Shown piece after piece: positions 32,045-40,532 of a stretch of DNA of 56,974 nucleotides. Under the pieces are notes generated by a model. The model had not been told where the DNA came from, did no database searches, and worked only from the letters and a program-made list of their open reading frames with translations. Position numbers and translations under genes: made by a program. Origin of the DNA: Gammaproteobacteria bacterium (GTDB lineage Bacteria; Pseudomonadota; Gammaproteobacteria; Eutrophobiales; Eutrophobiaceae); assembly GCA_016193395.1 (NCBI GenBank), contig JACPSH010000051.1, positions 1-56,974 on the forward strand. The letters run 5' to 3'. Positions within the stretch are counted from its first letter, which is position 1, and each line of letters starts with the position of its first letter.

Positions 32045-34600
32045 ATGATGAAATTCTCGACTCTATTGACGCGCTTAACGTCCGGCACAGTCGGCGCGGT
32101 GATCGGTCTGGGCCTGGTTCCGGCAGCTTACGCCGCCGAACTGGAAGAAGTGATCGTGACCGCGCAGAAGCGCGCGGAAGATGTGCAAGACGTTCCGATC
32201 GCCATTACCGCCATCACCGGTGAAGCCATGGAAGCCAAGGCGATCAACCAGGTTGCCGAGGTCGGTGACTTTGCGCCCAACGTGTATCTCGATCCCACGA
32301 CGCCGTTCAGCGCCTCCAATAATGTCCTCGGCGCCTATATTCGCGGCATTGGCCAGAGCGATTTCGCCTTCAACTTGGAACCCGGCGTGGGCGTCTATGT
32401 GGACGGCGTGTACCTGGCCAGGACCGTCGCCGCCAACGTCGATCTGCTTGACGTGGAACGTCTGGAAGTGCTGAAAGGCCCACAGGGAACCCTGTTTGGC
32501 CGCAACACCATCGGCGGGGCCGTCAACGTCATCACCCGCCGTCCCGGCAATGAATTCGCGTACCGTGGTGAAGTCACGACGGGCAGCTACAAGCGTCTGG
32601 ATGTGCGCGGTGCCGTAGAGGGGTCGATCATCAAGGATACGCTCTATGGGCTCGTGGCCTTCTCCGCCAAGAACCGTGACGGTTACCAGGAGCGCGAACG
32701 CTTCCCGGGGATCGAAGGCAATGCCGACGACCGCTATGATCAATTCCTGCAGGCCGACTACAAGACGGATTCTGCGGCCGGCGGCGAAAATCAGCATGCC
32801 GTCCGCGGCAAGCTGCTGTGGGAAGTGAACGATGATCTGGATGTCATGGTTGTGGGGGCATACAACTCGGTGGACGAACAGGCGACGCCAAACAGCCTGC
32901 TGTCTTACCTTGATGATCCGGCGTCGTTGACGAGTCTCTACGATGCCTGTATCAGCCTGCCGTCGGCTGTTCTTCAGGCTATCCCGATACCACCCTGCTT
33001 TCTGAATCGCGGTATCAAGCCCGGATTGCCGGCGATCGGTGCACCGGGTGTCCAGCAACCTGCCCTGAACGGCGCCAATGCGGATGCTGATCCCAACAAC
33101 AACCGGACGCTGTTTGGCAACAATCCGGGGGGGTTCGGTTCAGCCTTTATCCATCCGAACAAAGACAAGAGCTATGCCAACGGTCCGAACTTCAACATCA
33201 CGGAAGTGTGGGACGTTTACGGCCATATCGACTACGACCTGGCCAATGATTGGCACGTGAAGTACATCGGCGGCTACCGTTCTCTGCACTGGAAGGGGGG
33301 ATTCGATTTCGACGGCTCCCCCCTGCCCATGCTGGAACCCTCGTTCGATACGAAGCAGGAACAGTATTCCAACGAACTCCAGTTGAGCGGACTTTCCTGG
33401 GAGGACCGCTGGAAATGGGTGCTGGGTTTCTACCAGTTTCACGAAGAGGGCGACCTGACGGACTACGTGACCTTCCCGGGCGGTCTGCTGCAGATCTTCG
33501 GCAGGAACTTTTTCGACACGGATGCCTGGGCGGTATTTACGCACAACAACTTCGCGCTGACCGACAAAATCGGGCTAACATTTGGTGCGCGTTATACCGA
33601 CGAGGACAAAGACTTCGAGGGCCAGCAGCGTGACCTGAACATGATCGCTGTGAATCCTTTCTTGCCGCTGGGGACCGGTTGCATTGGGCCGCCGGGATGC
33701 TCGCTCGATGCCTTCCCCGATCAGAACGACTTCACGCGTTACTATCCGCTCGGGGTCAACAACAAGGGCTTCACGGACCTGTCCCTCCGGGCTGGAATCG
33801 AGTACCACTTTACCGACGACATGATGGGTTACTTCTCCTATGCGGAAGGATTCAAGTCCGGCGGCTGGACCACGCGTCTGTCCACGCCGCACCTCAGCAC
33901 TGAGCCCAATGCCTTCCAGCCGCTTGGTCTGGAATTCGATGAAGAAACGGCGACCAGTTATGAACTGGGGCTGAAGTCCCAGCTTTTCGACCGCACGCTT
34001 CAGCTCAATCTGGCCGGATTCTTCACCCAGTACGACAATATCCAAGTCACCAAGCAGGTCGGCGCCTCACCGGTGTTCGACAACGCGGGTGACGGCGAAA
34101 TCTGGGGATTCGAGGCCGAGGCGGTCTGGCTGGCGACGGACAACCTGACTTTCGAGGGAAGTGTCGGCTGGATGGATGCCGAGTACACCAGCATCGATGC
34201 CGGCGTGAACAAGAATGTGGGTATAGTCGGTGTTACACCGCTGACGACCAGCGATTCATGGAACAACGTGCCGGAATGGGACATCAACCTGAGCGGCACC
34301 TATACCTTCCCGCTGGCCAGCGGCGCGCATTTGGCCTTCAGGGGTGACTGGTCGCATACCAGTGAAATGGTGAATGACCTGTCCAATACACCGGAGCTGA
34401 GCCAGGGCGATCTCAATTTCGTGAATCTGTCCCTTACCTACACGAACCCAAGCGACAACTGGGATCTGATTGTAGGTGGCCGTAACGTGACGGATGAACG
34501 ACATATTGTCGTCGGGCAGGTCCAGCCCGCCGCCGGTATGATCAACGGTACCTGGAACCGGCCGGCCGAGTGGTTCCTGACGCTGCGTGTAAGGAACTGA
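32045..34600 (+). CDS. TonB-dependent outer membrane receptor 2
   Basis: This 851-residue receptor has a signal peptide (to about AYAAE) and then TonB-box-like LEEVIVTAQKRAEDVQDVPIAITAI. The plug (residues ~40-165) reads FAPNVYLDPTTPFSASNNVLGAYIRGIGQ, VGVYVDGVYLART, VERLEVLKGPQGTLFGRNTIGGAVNVITRRP. The barrel ends in ...WFLTLRVRN. It belongs to the large receptor family abundant in Sphingomonadales and aromatic- or steroid-degrading gammaproteobacteria, whose ligands are often small aromatic acids and not siderophores. It has its own promoter region with a palindromic candidate operator and a clear intrinsic terminator downstream. It is a likely importer for the lignin-type compounds handled by neighbouring genes. 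Confidence 0.93.
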   Translation: MMKFSTLLTRLTSGTVGAVIGLGLVPAAYAAELEEVIVTAQKRAEDVQDVPIAITAITGEAMEAKAINQVAEVGDFAPNVYLDPTTPFSASNNVLGAYIRGIGQSDFAFNLEPGVGVYVDGVYLARTVAANVDLLDVERLEVLKGPQGTLFGRNTIGGAVNVITRRPGNEFAYRGEVTTGSYKRLDVRGAVEGSIIKDTLYGLVAFSAKNRDGYQERERFPGIEGNADDRYDQFLQADYKTDSAAGGENQHAVRGKLLWEVNDDLDVMVVGAYNSVDEQATPNSLLSYLDDPASLTSLYDACISLPSAVLQAIPIPPCFLNRGIKPGLPAIGAPGVQQPALNGANADADPNNNRTLFGNNPGGFGSAFIHPNKDKSYANGPNFNITEVWDVYGHIDYDLANDWHVKYIGGYRSLHWKGGFDFDGSPLPMLEPSFDTKQEQYSNELQLSGLSWEDRWKWVLGFYQFHEEGDLTDYVTFPGGLLQIFGRNFFDTDAWAVFTHNNFALTDKIGLTFGARYTDEDKDFEGQQRDLNMIAVNPFLPLGTGCIGPPGCSLDAFPDQNDFTRYYPLGVNNKGFTDLSLRAGIEYHFTDDMMGYFSYAEGFKSGGWTTRLSTPHLSTEPNAFQPLGLEFDEETATSYELGLKSQLFDRTLQLNLAGFFTQYDNIQVTKQVGASPVFDNAGDGEIWGFEAEAVWLATDNLTFEGSVGWMDAEYTSIDAGVNKNVGIVGVTPLTTSDSWNNVPEWDINLSGTYTFPLASGAHLAFRGDWSHTSEMVNDLSNTPELSQGDLNFVNLSLTYTNPSDNWDLIVGGRNVTDERHIVVGQVQPAAGMINGTWNRPAEWFLTLRVRN

Positions 34601-34623
34601 ACTAGCTCGGCACTCGATTAGGT

Positions 34624-34654
34624 GCCCCCATGTTCCGCATGGGGGCTTTTTTTT
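34624..34654 (+). terminator. Intrinsic terminator after TonB receptor 2
   Basis: The 9-bp stem gcccccatg / catgggggc with a 5-nt loop is followed directly by eight Ts (34647-34654). This separates the two adjacent receptor genes into different transcription units. Confidence 0.92.
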
Positions 34655-34696
34655 CGCCCCAATTCGACGGTCTCCGCCAATCTAATCTGTTGCCTG

Positions 34697-34779
34697 CCCG
34701 CAACAAGTTGCAGCTTTGCTCCGAATCGAATAAATTTGCAACGGTAAGCAGTTACAAAAGTTCAACATCCGAACTTTTG
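34697..34779. promoter_or_regulatory. Candidate operator and leader hairpin upstream of TonB receptor 3
   Basis: cccgcaacaagttgcagc (34697-34714) resembles the palindrome before receptor 2. Further down, caaaagttc (34755-34763) and gaacttttg (34771-34779) form a 9-bp hairpin with a 7-nt loop, 33 nt before the receptor ATG. The second could be an operator or a 5'-UTR structure. Confidence 0.4.
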
Positions 34780-34811
34780 GTACCAATATAAAGAAACCGT
34801 TAGGGGGGATT

Positions 34812-37676
34812 ATGCAAGCATCCAGGGTTCCATTCGCGCGTCTGGCCACGTTCGCATTCGGCGCGCTCTTCGGTCTGGTACTCGCTCCGGTCGCCAGCGC
34901 CGCCGAACTGGAAGAAGTCGTGGTCACTGCGCAGAAAGTCACTCAGAACATCCAGGACGTGCCCATCGCGATCACTGCGATTACCAGTTCCGAACTCCAG
35001 ACCAAGGGACTCACCGACCTGACGCAACTGTCGGCGCTCACGCCGAACGTGAACCTGGAGGGCGGCTCGCCGTTTTCGGGCGACGCCTCGGTGCTGTCGG
35101 CCTCAATCCGCGGCGTCGGTCAGGACGATTTCGCGTTCAACCTCGACCCCGGCGTTGGGGTGTACGTCGACGGCGTCTACCTCGCGCGCACCATCGGCGC
35201 GAACCAGGGCCTGCTCGATGTGGATCGCATCGAGATCGCGAAGGGGCCGCAGGGTACGCTGGCCGGCCGTAACACCATCGGCGGCGCTATTAACATCGTC
35301 ACGCATACTCCGGGCAACGAGTTCAAGGTCGCCGGACAAGCGACGCTCGGCAACTACGAGCGTCGTGATGTCCAGTTGATGGTGGATGTGCCGATCACCG
35401 AGAGCATCCTCAGCACGCTGAGCCTGTCGTCGCAGACGCGGGAAGGCTGGACGGACATTGTGCCATATCCGGCCGATTCTTCGATCGGCCAGAACGCCTT
35501 CAAAGTGATGGGCCAGGCGGACATGCCGAAGGCGCCGGGTACCGAGGGGTCGGCCCACGATGGCGGCAAGGGCGTCCAGGCGATGCGCGGCAAGATTCTC
35601 TTCAACCTTTCGGACAATCTCGACATGACGGTGGGCGGCGACTATACGCATCAGGATCAGTCCGGCCTGCCGAACACCATCATGGGCGTGTTTGCCACCA
35701 ACCAGGTTAACTATTTGGGGCCATCGCCCGCGCTCCTGGGCGGGCCACTGATGGGCAACTTTTACAACATGTGCATCACGACCCCCGACACCGCGCTGGG
35801 GACCACCGAGGGCACGGGGCCGTTCAACGGGCTGTTCAACACGCAGAATGGGCTTTGCGGTCCGCTGGGCGTGGGCACCTGGAACGAGGCCACGAACTCC
35901 TACCGCGGCAACGGGTTTACCGGTGGCGTGCCGGCCCTGGGCGGCAATGGGGCGGTGGGCGTCCCGAACACGGTCCTGCAAGGCATCGTGGCCACTTATG
36001 GCGGTGTCGCGCAGCCCGACGGCTCCTTCCTGCTTCCGGGCGGCGGTGTCGTGACCCTGGGTGCCGCCAACTCTCCGCACGGCGGCAGCGTCATTTACCC
36101 GGGCCAAACGCCGCGCCTGTACTGGGATCTTGCCAACACCCAGACGGGCAGCAAGGACAAGACTTTCGCGAACGGCGCGAGCTTTGCGCGTAATGACGTC
36201 TGGGGTACCTCGATCACTTTCGACTGGGAGATCCGGGATGACATGAAGCTCAAGTCGATTACCGGCTACCGGGGCATCGACTGGACCGTCGGGACGGACC
36301 TCGACGGCATGCCCGAATCGATACAGGAGGTCACGGACGAGCAGCAGCAAGACCAGTGGTCGCAGGAGTTCCAGCTCACCGGCAAGGCGTTTGATGAACG
36401 CCTCAATTATGTGCTGGGCCTGTATTACTTCACCGAGAAGGGCTTTGTGCACGACTTCGTGCCCTTCGACACGGCCTATCTCTGGATCTTCGACTACAAG
36501 AACGACGTAAACACGGATTCGTACGCGGGTTATATGAACCTGAACTACCAGCTCATGGATAACCTGGCTATCACCGCCGGTTTCCGCTACTCGAAGGAAA
36601 AGAAGGATTTCGAGGGCGGTCAGGGCGACCTCAATGGTTTCACCTATCAACTCTTGCAGTGCAATGACCCGGCTGCCGATGCCAATACGTACCCAGGCAC
36701 ACTCGTCCCGTGGAGCCTCATCTTCGCCGGGCTCCCGCCCGGGGCGGTGAACTGCCAGCAAGCGCTTGGGTTCCCGGATCCGAGCAACCCGCTGCGCTAC
36801 TTCCCGGTGGGAGACGACCACCAGACGTGGAACGACTTTTCGCCCACGGCCGGTATGCAGTACCACTTCAGCGACGACCTGATGGGTTACGTCAGCTACT
36901 CGGAAGGCTTTAAGTCCGGTGGCTGGACCACCCGTCTGTCCGCCCCGATCCTCGACGCGGAGGCGGCGCGGTTCGACCCCGAGCACAACACCACCTACGA
37001 GGTGGGCGTGAAGTCGGAGTGGTTTGATAGCCGCCTGAGGGCGAACATCGCGGGGTTCTTCAGCGACTACGAGGGCATCCAGATCAACGTCCAGCAGGGC
37101 CCGTCGCCCGTCTACCAGAACGCGGGAGACGCCGAGATCTGGGGCTTTGAAGCGGAGCTGCAGTCGGTGTTCGATAACGGCATTTCCATGGACGTGGCCG
37201 TAGGCTACATGGACGCCGAGTACACCCGGCTGGAAGACTGTCTGCTTTACAACGCTGTCGGCGGCGTCTGTGCGCCGGCGAATGGCTCGTCTCTCGACCC
37301 GAACTTCGGTGGATTCACCGACAACACCGAACTGCCGAAGACGCCGGAGTGGAAGTTCACGATCAGCCCGAGTTACGAGATGGCGCTGTCTGGCGGCTCG
37401 AGCCTGCTCTTCCTGCTGGATTACACACACACGTCACACATGCAGAACACGGCTCCCAACACCCCGCTGCTGAGACGTCCCTCGACCGATCTGCTCAACG
37501 CCAGCGCCCACTGGCGGCCGGAGAGCGGACGGTACGAGTTTGCCGCGGGGGTGACGAACCTCACCGACGATCGCTATCTGACCGTCGGCTCAACGAACCC
37601 GGCGGCCGGCGAGATCGTGGGCTCGTACAACGCGCCGCGCATGTGGTACGGGTCGGTGAGAGTGTACTTCGAGTAG
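34812..37676 (+). CDS. TonB-dependent outer membrane receptor 3
   Basis: This 954-residue receptor is the closest in sequence to receptor 2: AELEEVVVTAQKVTQNIQDVPIAITAI, SVLSASIRGVGQDDFAFNLDPGVGVYVDGVYLARTIGANQGLLDVDRIEIAKGPQGTLAGRNTIGGAINIVTHTPG in the plug. An elongated barrel ends MWYGSVRVYFE. It is about 100 residues longer than receptor 2, with glycine-rich extracellular insertions at residues ~330-430 that may form a lid for a larger ligand. The ribosome site is taggggggatt. Tandem receptors that differ mainly in loops suggest uptake of related compounds, for example monomeric versus dimeric aromatics. Confidence 0.93.
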   Translation: MQASRVPFARLATFAFGALFGLVLAPVASAAELEEVVVTAQKVTQNIQDVPIAITAITSSELQTKGLTDLTQLSALTPNVNLEGGSPFSGDASVLSASIRGVGQDDFAFNLDPGVGVYVDGVYLARTIGANQGLLDVDRIEIAKGPQGTLAGRNTIGGAINIVTHTPGNEFKVAGQATLGNYERRDVQLMVDVPITESILSTLSLSSQTREGWTDIVPYPADSSIGQNAFKVMGQADMPKAPGTEGSAHDGGKGVQAMRGKILFNLSDNLDMTVGGDYTHQDQSGLPNTIMGVFATNQVNYLGPSPALLGGPLMGNFYNMCITTPDTALGTTEGTGPFNGLFNTQNGLCGPLGVGTWNEATNSYRGNGFTGGVPALGGNGAVGVPNTVLQGIVATYGGVAQPDGSFLLPGGGVVTLGAANSPHGGSVIYPGQTPRLYWDLANTQTGSKDKTFANGASFARNDVWGTSITFDWEIRDDMKLKSITGYRGIDWTVGTDLDGMPESIQEVTDEQQQDQWSQEFQLTGKAFDERLNYVLGLYYFTEKGFVHDFVPFDTAYLWIFDYKNDVNTDSYAGYMNLNYQLMDNLAITAGFRYSKEKKDFEGGQGDLNGFTYQLLQCNDPAADANTYPGTLVPWSLIFAGLPPGAVNCQQALGFPDPSNPLRYFPVGDDHQTWNDFSPTAGMQYHFSDDLMGYVSYSEGFKSGGWTTRLSAPILDAEAARFDPEHNTTYEVGVKSEWFDSRLRANIAGFFSDYEGIQINVQQGPSPVYQNAGDAEIWGFEAELQSVFDNGISMDVAVGYMDAEYTRLEDCLLYNAVGGVCAPANGSSLDPNFGGFTDNTELPKTPEWKFTISPSYEMALSGGSSLLFLLDYTHTSHMQNTAPNTPLLRRPSTDLLNASAHWRPESGRYEFAAGVTNLTDDRYLTVGSTNPAAGEIVGSYNAPRMWYGSVRVYFE

Positions 37677-37717
37677 TGGGCAGAATCAGCCGGGTCTGAC
37701 ACGGCGGCAATGGAAAA

Positions 37718-37769
37718 CGGGCCCGGCGTGGCGGGGACTCTCCCCGACGCGCCGGGCCCGAACTTTTTT
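37718..37769 (+). terminator. Intrinsic terminator after TonB receptor 3
   Basis: A long GC hairpin pairs cgggcccggcg (37718-37728) with cgccgggcccg (37750-37760). Between them ggcggggactctccccg continues the stem, and a run of six Ts follows (37764-37769). Confidence 0.9.
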
Positions 37770-37891
37770 GAGTGTGCGGCGGCGCGTCGCGCGCATCGGT
37801 CCGCCGCGTGCCATTTCCTTTGCATTTGCACCGCGCAGTCCGTAACTTTGTACGCGGACGGGCGACATTCACCTCTGACTGCGTAAATCCC

Positions 37892-40018
37892 ATGCGCGCG
37901 GCTGTTCAAGCGGCACTCCTTCTGCTTTTTACGCTGTCCATCGGCTGCGGCGACTCCGGCTCGCCCGGCGCGAGGCAAGCGGACGCGAAAACAGCGCCCG
38001 CCGCCGCGGCACCGGCGCACAGGACGGCAGCCGCCGAAGTCGACGGCCCGCGCATCATTGCGGCCGAGGCCGACTCGAGCAACTGGATGACGCATGGCCG
38101 CACGTATGGTGAACAGCGCTTCAGCTCGCTTGATCAGATCAACGCCGGCAACGTGGTTGGACTCGGACTCGCCTGGTATTTCGACCTCAAGACGACGCGC
38201 GGCACGGAGGCCACGCCGCTGGTTGTCGACGGCGTCATGTACGTCCCCGGCCTGTGGAACGTGATTTACGCCCTGGACGCGAAAAGCGGCAAGGAACTCT
38301 GGCGCAACGACCCGAAGACGCGCCGTGACTGGGGCCGCTACACCTGCTGCGACGCGATCAGCCGCGGCGTTGCAACCTGGCGCGGCAAGATCATCGCCGC
38401 GACACTCGACGGGAGGCTGCGAGCGCTGGACGCGGCGACCGGCGAACTCGACTGGGAGGTCCAGGCCACGGACCCCGGCCAGCCGTATTCGATCACCGGC
38501 GCGCCGCGCGTGGTGAACGGCAAGGTCATCATCGGCAACGGCGGCGCGGAATACGGCGTGCGCGGCTACGTCACCGCCTACGATGCCGAAACCGGCAAGC
38601 AGATCTGGCGCTTCTACACCGTGCCGGGCGATCCTTCGAAGGGCTTCGAGTCGCCGGTCATGGAGATGGCGGCGAAGACCTGGTCCGGAGAGTGGTGGAA
38701 GGTCAGCGGCGGCGGTGGCACGGCCTGGGATTCCTTCGCATTTGATCCGGAACTGAACCTTCTTTATATAGGGACGGGCAACGGCGGCCCGTGGCCGCGC
38801 GACACCCGCAGTCCCGGCGGCGGCGACAACCTGTTTCTGGCCTCCATCGTCGCGGTGAATGCCGATACTGGTGAGTACATCTGGCACTACCAGACCGTTC
38901 CCGGCGAGAACTGGGATTTCACCGCCGCGCAGCAGATGATCCTTGCGGATCTGCCCATCGGCGGCACGCAGCGCAAGGTCCTGATGCAGGCGCCGAAGAA
39001 CGGCTTCTTCTACGTGCTGGATCGCGCGACCGGCGAACTGCTCTCGGCGGAGAAGATCGTGCCGATCACCTGGGCCAGCCATGTCGATCCGGAAACGGGT
39101 CGGCCGGTCGAGATCAAGGAAAACCTTTATACCGAAAAAGCCAAACTCGTCTCGCCCGGCCCCAACGGAGCGCACGACTGGCAGCCGATGTCTTATCACC
39201 CGGGCACCGGCCTCGTGTATATCCCCGTGCACGAAATGTCGTGGGTATACAGCCGTGCGCCGGAATTCAAGCTGAAACCCTGGACCTTCAGCATCGGCCA
39301 GAACCCGGACGCGCCGCCGCCGCCGGAGGCCGCGAACGCGGTCTCGAAAGGGGCGCTGCTGGCCTGGGACCCGGCGCGGCAGAAGCAGGCTTGGCGCGTG
39401 GAGCTGGGCGGACCCTGGAACGGCGGCGTACTGAGCACCGCAGGCAACCTGGTCGTGGAAGGCGCGGCGGATGGGCGCTTTGTCATCTATCGCGCGGACA
39501 ACGGCGATAAACTGTGGGAAATACCGATTCACACCGGCGCGGTGGCGGGCCCGATCACCTATACCGTGGAAGGCGAACAGTACATTGCGGTGGCGGCGGG
39601 CTGGGGCGGGGCGCTGGCATTGATGGGCGGCGGCTTCGGCGACGTGCACAGCACGCCGGCCCGCGTGCTGGCATTCAAACTCGGCGGGAAGGTGTCGTTG
39701 CCGCCCGCGCCGCCACCGCGCGCCATGCCGGAACCGCCTTCGGTCACGGCCGCCACGGACGTCATCAAGCAGGGCGAGGCGCTGTACGCGCCGAACTGCG
39801 GCAATTGCCACGGCTTCAATGCCATCTCCGGCGGCAACATGCCGGACCTGCGCTACATGACGCTGGAAACGCACCAGGCATTCAGGGACATCGTACTCGG
39901 CGGCAAACTTGCCGCGAACGGCATGGTGAGCTTTGCCGATCGGCTGTCAGATGCCGATGCCGAGGCGATCCACGGCTACATCATCAAGCGTGCCCATGAG
40001 ACCCGAAATGAAGAGTGA
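37892..40018 (+). CDS. PQQ-dependent quinohaemoprotein dehydrogenase
   Basis: This 708-residue periplasmic dehydrogenase has a signal or lipoprotein peptide (MRAAVQAALLLLFTLSIGCGDSG), then the eight-bladed PQQ propeller beginning NWMTHGRTYGEQRFSSLDQINAGNVVGLGLAWYFDL. It contains the adjacent-cysteine disulfide CC (YTCCDAIS), GENWDFTAAQQMILADL with the catalytic Asp, and a C-terminal cytochrome c domain with CGNCH (residues 636-640). This is type II quinohaemoprotein alcohol dehydrogenase architecture. The start is ATG 37892, not an upstream frame start at 37772, because the signal peptide begins there. It oxidises an alcohol or aldehyde in the periplasm, plausibly a lignin-derived benzylic or gamma-hydroxyl group. 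Confidence 0.92.
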   Translation: MRAAVQAALLLLFTLSIGCGDSGSPGARQADAKTAPAAAAPAHRTAAAEVDGPRIIAAEADSSNWMTHGRTYGEQRFSSLDQINAGNVVGLGLAWYFDLKTTRGTEATPLVVDGVMYVPGLWNVIYALDAKSGKELWRNDPKTRRDWGRYTCCDAISRGVATWRGKIIAATLDGRLRALDAATGELDWEVQATDPGQPYSITGAPRVVNGKVIIGNGGAEYGVRGYVTAYDAETGKQIWRFYTVPGDPSKGFESPVMEMAAKTWSGEWWKVSGGGGTAWDSFAFDPELNLLYIGTGNGGPWPRDTRSPGGGDNLFLASIVAVNADTGEYIWHYQTVPGENWDFTAAQQMILADLPIGGTQRKVLMQAPKNGFFYVLDRATGELLSAEKIVPITWASHVDPETGRPVEIKENLYTEKAKLVSPGPNGAHDWQPMSYHPGTGLVYIPVHEMSWVYSRAPEFKLKPWTFSIGQNPDAPPPPEAANAVSKGALLAWDPARQKQAWRVELGGPWNGGVLSTAGNLVVEGAADGRFVIYRADNGDKLWEIPIHTGAVAGPITYTVEGEQYIAVAAGWGGALALMGGGFGDVHSTPARVLAFKLGGKVSLPPAPPPRAMPEPPSVTAATDVIKQGEALYAPNCGNCHGFNAISGGNMPDLRYMTLETHQAFRDIVLGGKLAANGMVSFADRLSDADAEAIHGYIIKRAHETRNEE

Positions 40019-40532
40019 ATCCGTGCCGCCGGGCGTGCTTTCGCGCCGTTCACTGTTCGGCTTGTTCGCGCGCCTGGCCGCCGCCATCCCGGTCGCCGGC
40101 GTGTTCGGCCGGGCGCTTCCGGCGGCCGCGGAATCGCCGGACCCGGCCGCTTGGGAACAGGATGTCCTTTCTGGCATGGTTTACGAACTGTTCCCGCACC
40201 GGGGACTGGCACCGGACTATTACGCGGCGGCGGCAAAGACACTGCTGGAGCGTGCCGCGGACAAGACTGAACGGCTGAGGGCCGGGATCGCGGAGCTGGA
40301 TGCGCTCTGCGGCGAGGCCGGTTGGGCCGGATCGGAGGAAGCGGCTCGCGTGGCGGCGCTGAAGAAGATCGAACAGGGGGATTTCTTTCACTACGTGCAC
40401 TCCGCCGGCATCGAGCTGATTTACCGCGACCCGAAGGTCTGGGATCTGATCGGCTACGGCGGCGATGCGCTGAAGCGCGGCGGCTACCTGACGCAGGGTT
40501 TTAACGACATCGACTGGCTGCCGAAATCATGA
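40008..40532 (+). CDS. Gluconate 2-dehydrogenase subunit 3-like Tat protein
   Basis: This 174-residue protein has a twin-arginine signal (SRRSLFGLFARLAAAIPVAGVFG, cut near AAA-E). The body resembles gluconate 2-dehydrogenase subunit 3: QDVLSGMVYELFPHRGLAPDYYAAAAKTLL, KKIEQGDFFHYVHSAGIELIYRDPKVWDLIGYGGDALKRGGYLTQGFNDIDW. In that family it is the small partner that carries the GMC flavoprotein through the Tat system. It overlaps the PQQ-dehydrogenase stop by 11 bp and the GMC start by 4 bp, so all three are co-translated. An in-frame ATG at 39996 is an alternative start. Confidence 0.85.
   Translation: MKSESVPPGVLSRRSLFGLFARLAAAIPVAGVFGRALPAAAESPDPAAWEQDVLSGMVYELFPHRGLAPDYYAAAAKTLLERAADKTERLRAGIAELDALCGEAGWAGSEEAARVAALKKIEQGDFFHYVHSAGIELIYRDPKVWDLIGYGGDALKRGGYLTQGFNDIDWLPKS

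Noticed and set aside
35103-37430. 775-codon minus-strand reading frame
   Set aside because: It lies entirely antisense to TonB receptor 3, whose plug and barrel motifs are intact. The translation is Arg/Val/His-rich with no motif, a GC-rich shadow.
37772-37891. Earlier start for the PQQ dehydrogenase
   Set aside because: It would place 40 Arg-rich residues before a clean signal peptide and begins right after a terminator.
37574-39874. 766-codon minus-strand reading frame
   Set aside because: Antisense to the PQQ dehydrogenase and the terminator region; composition is typical of a complementary-frame shadow.
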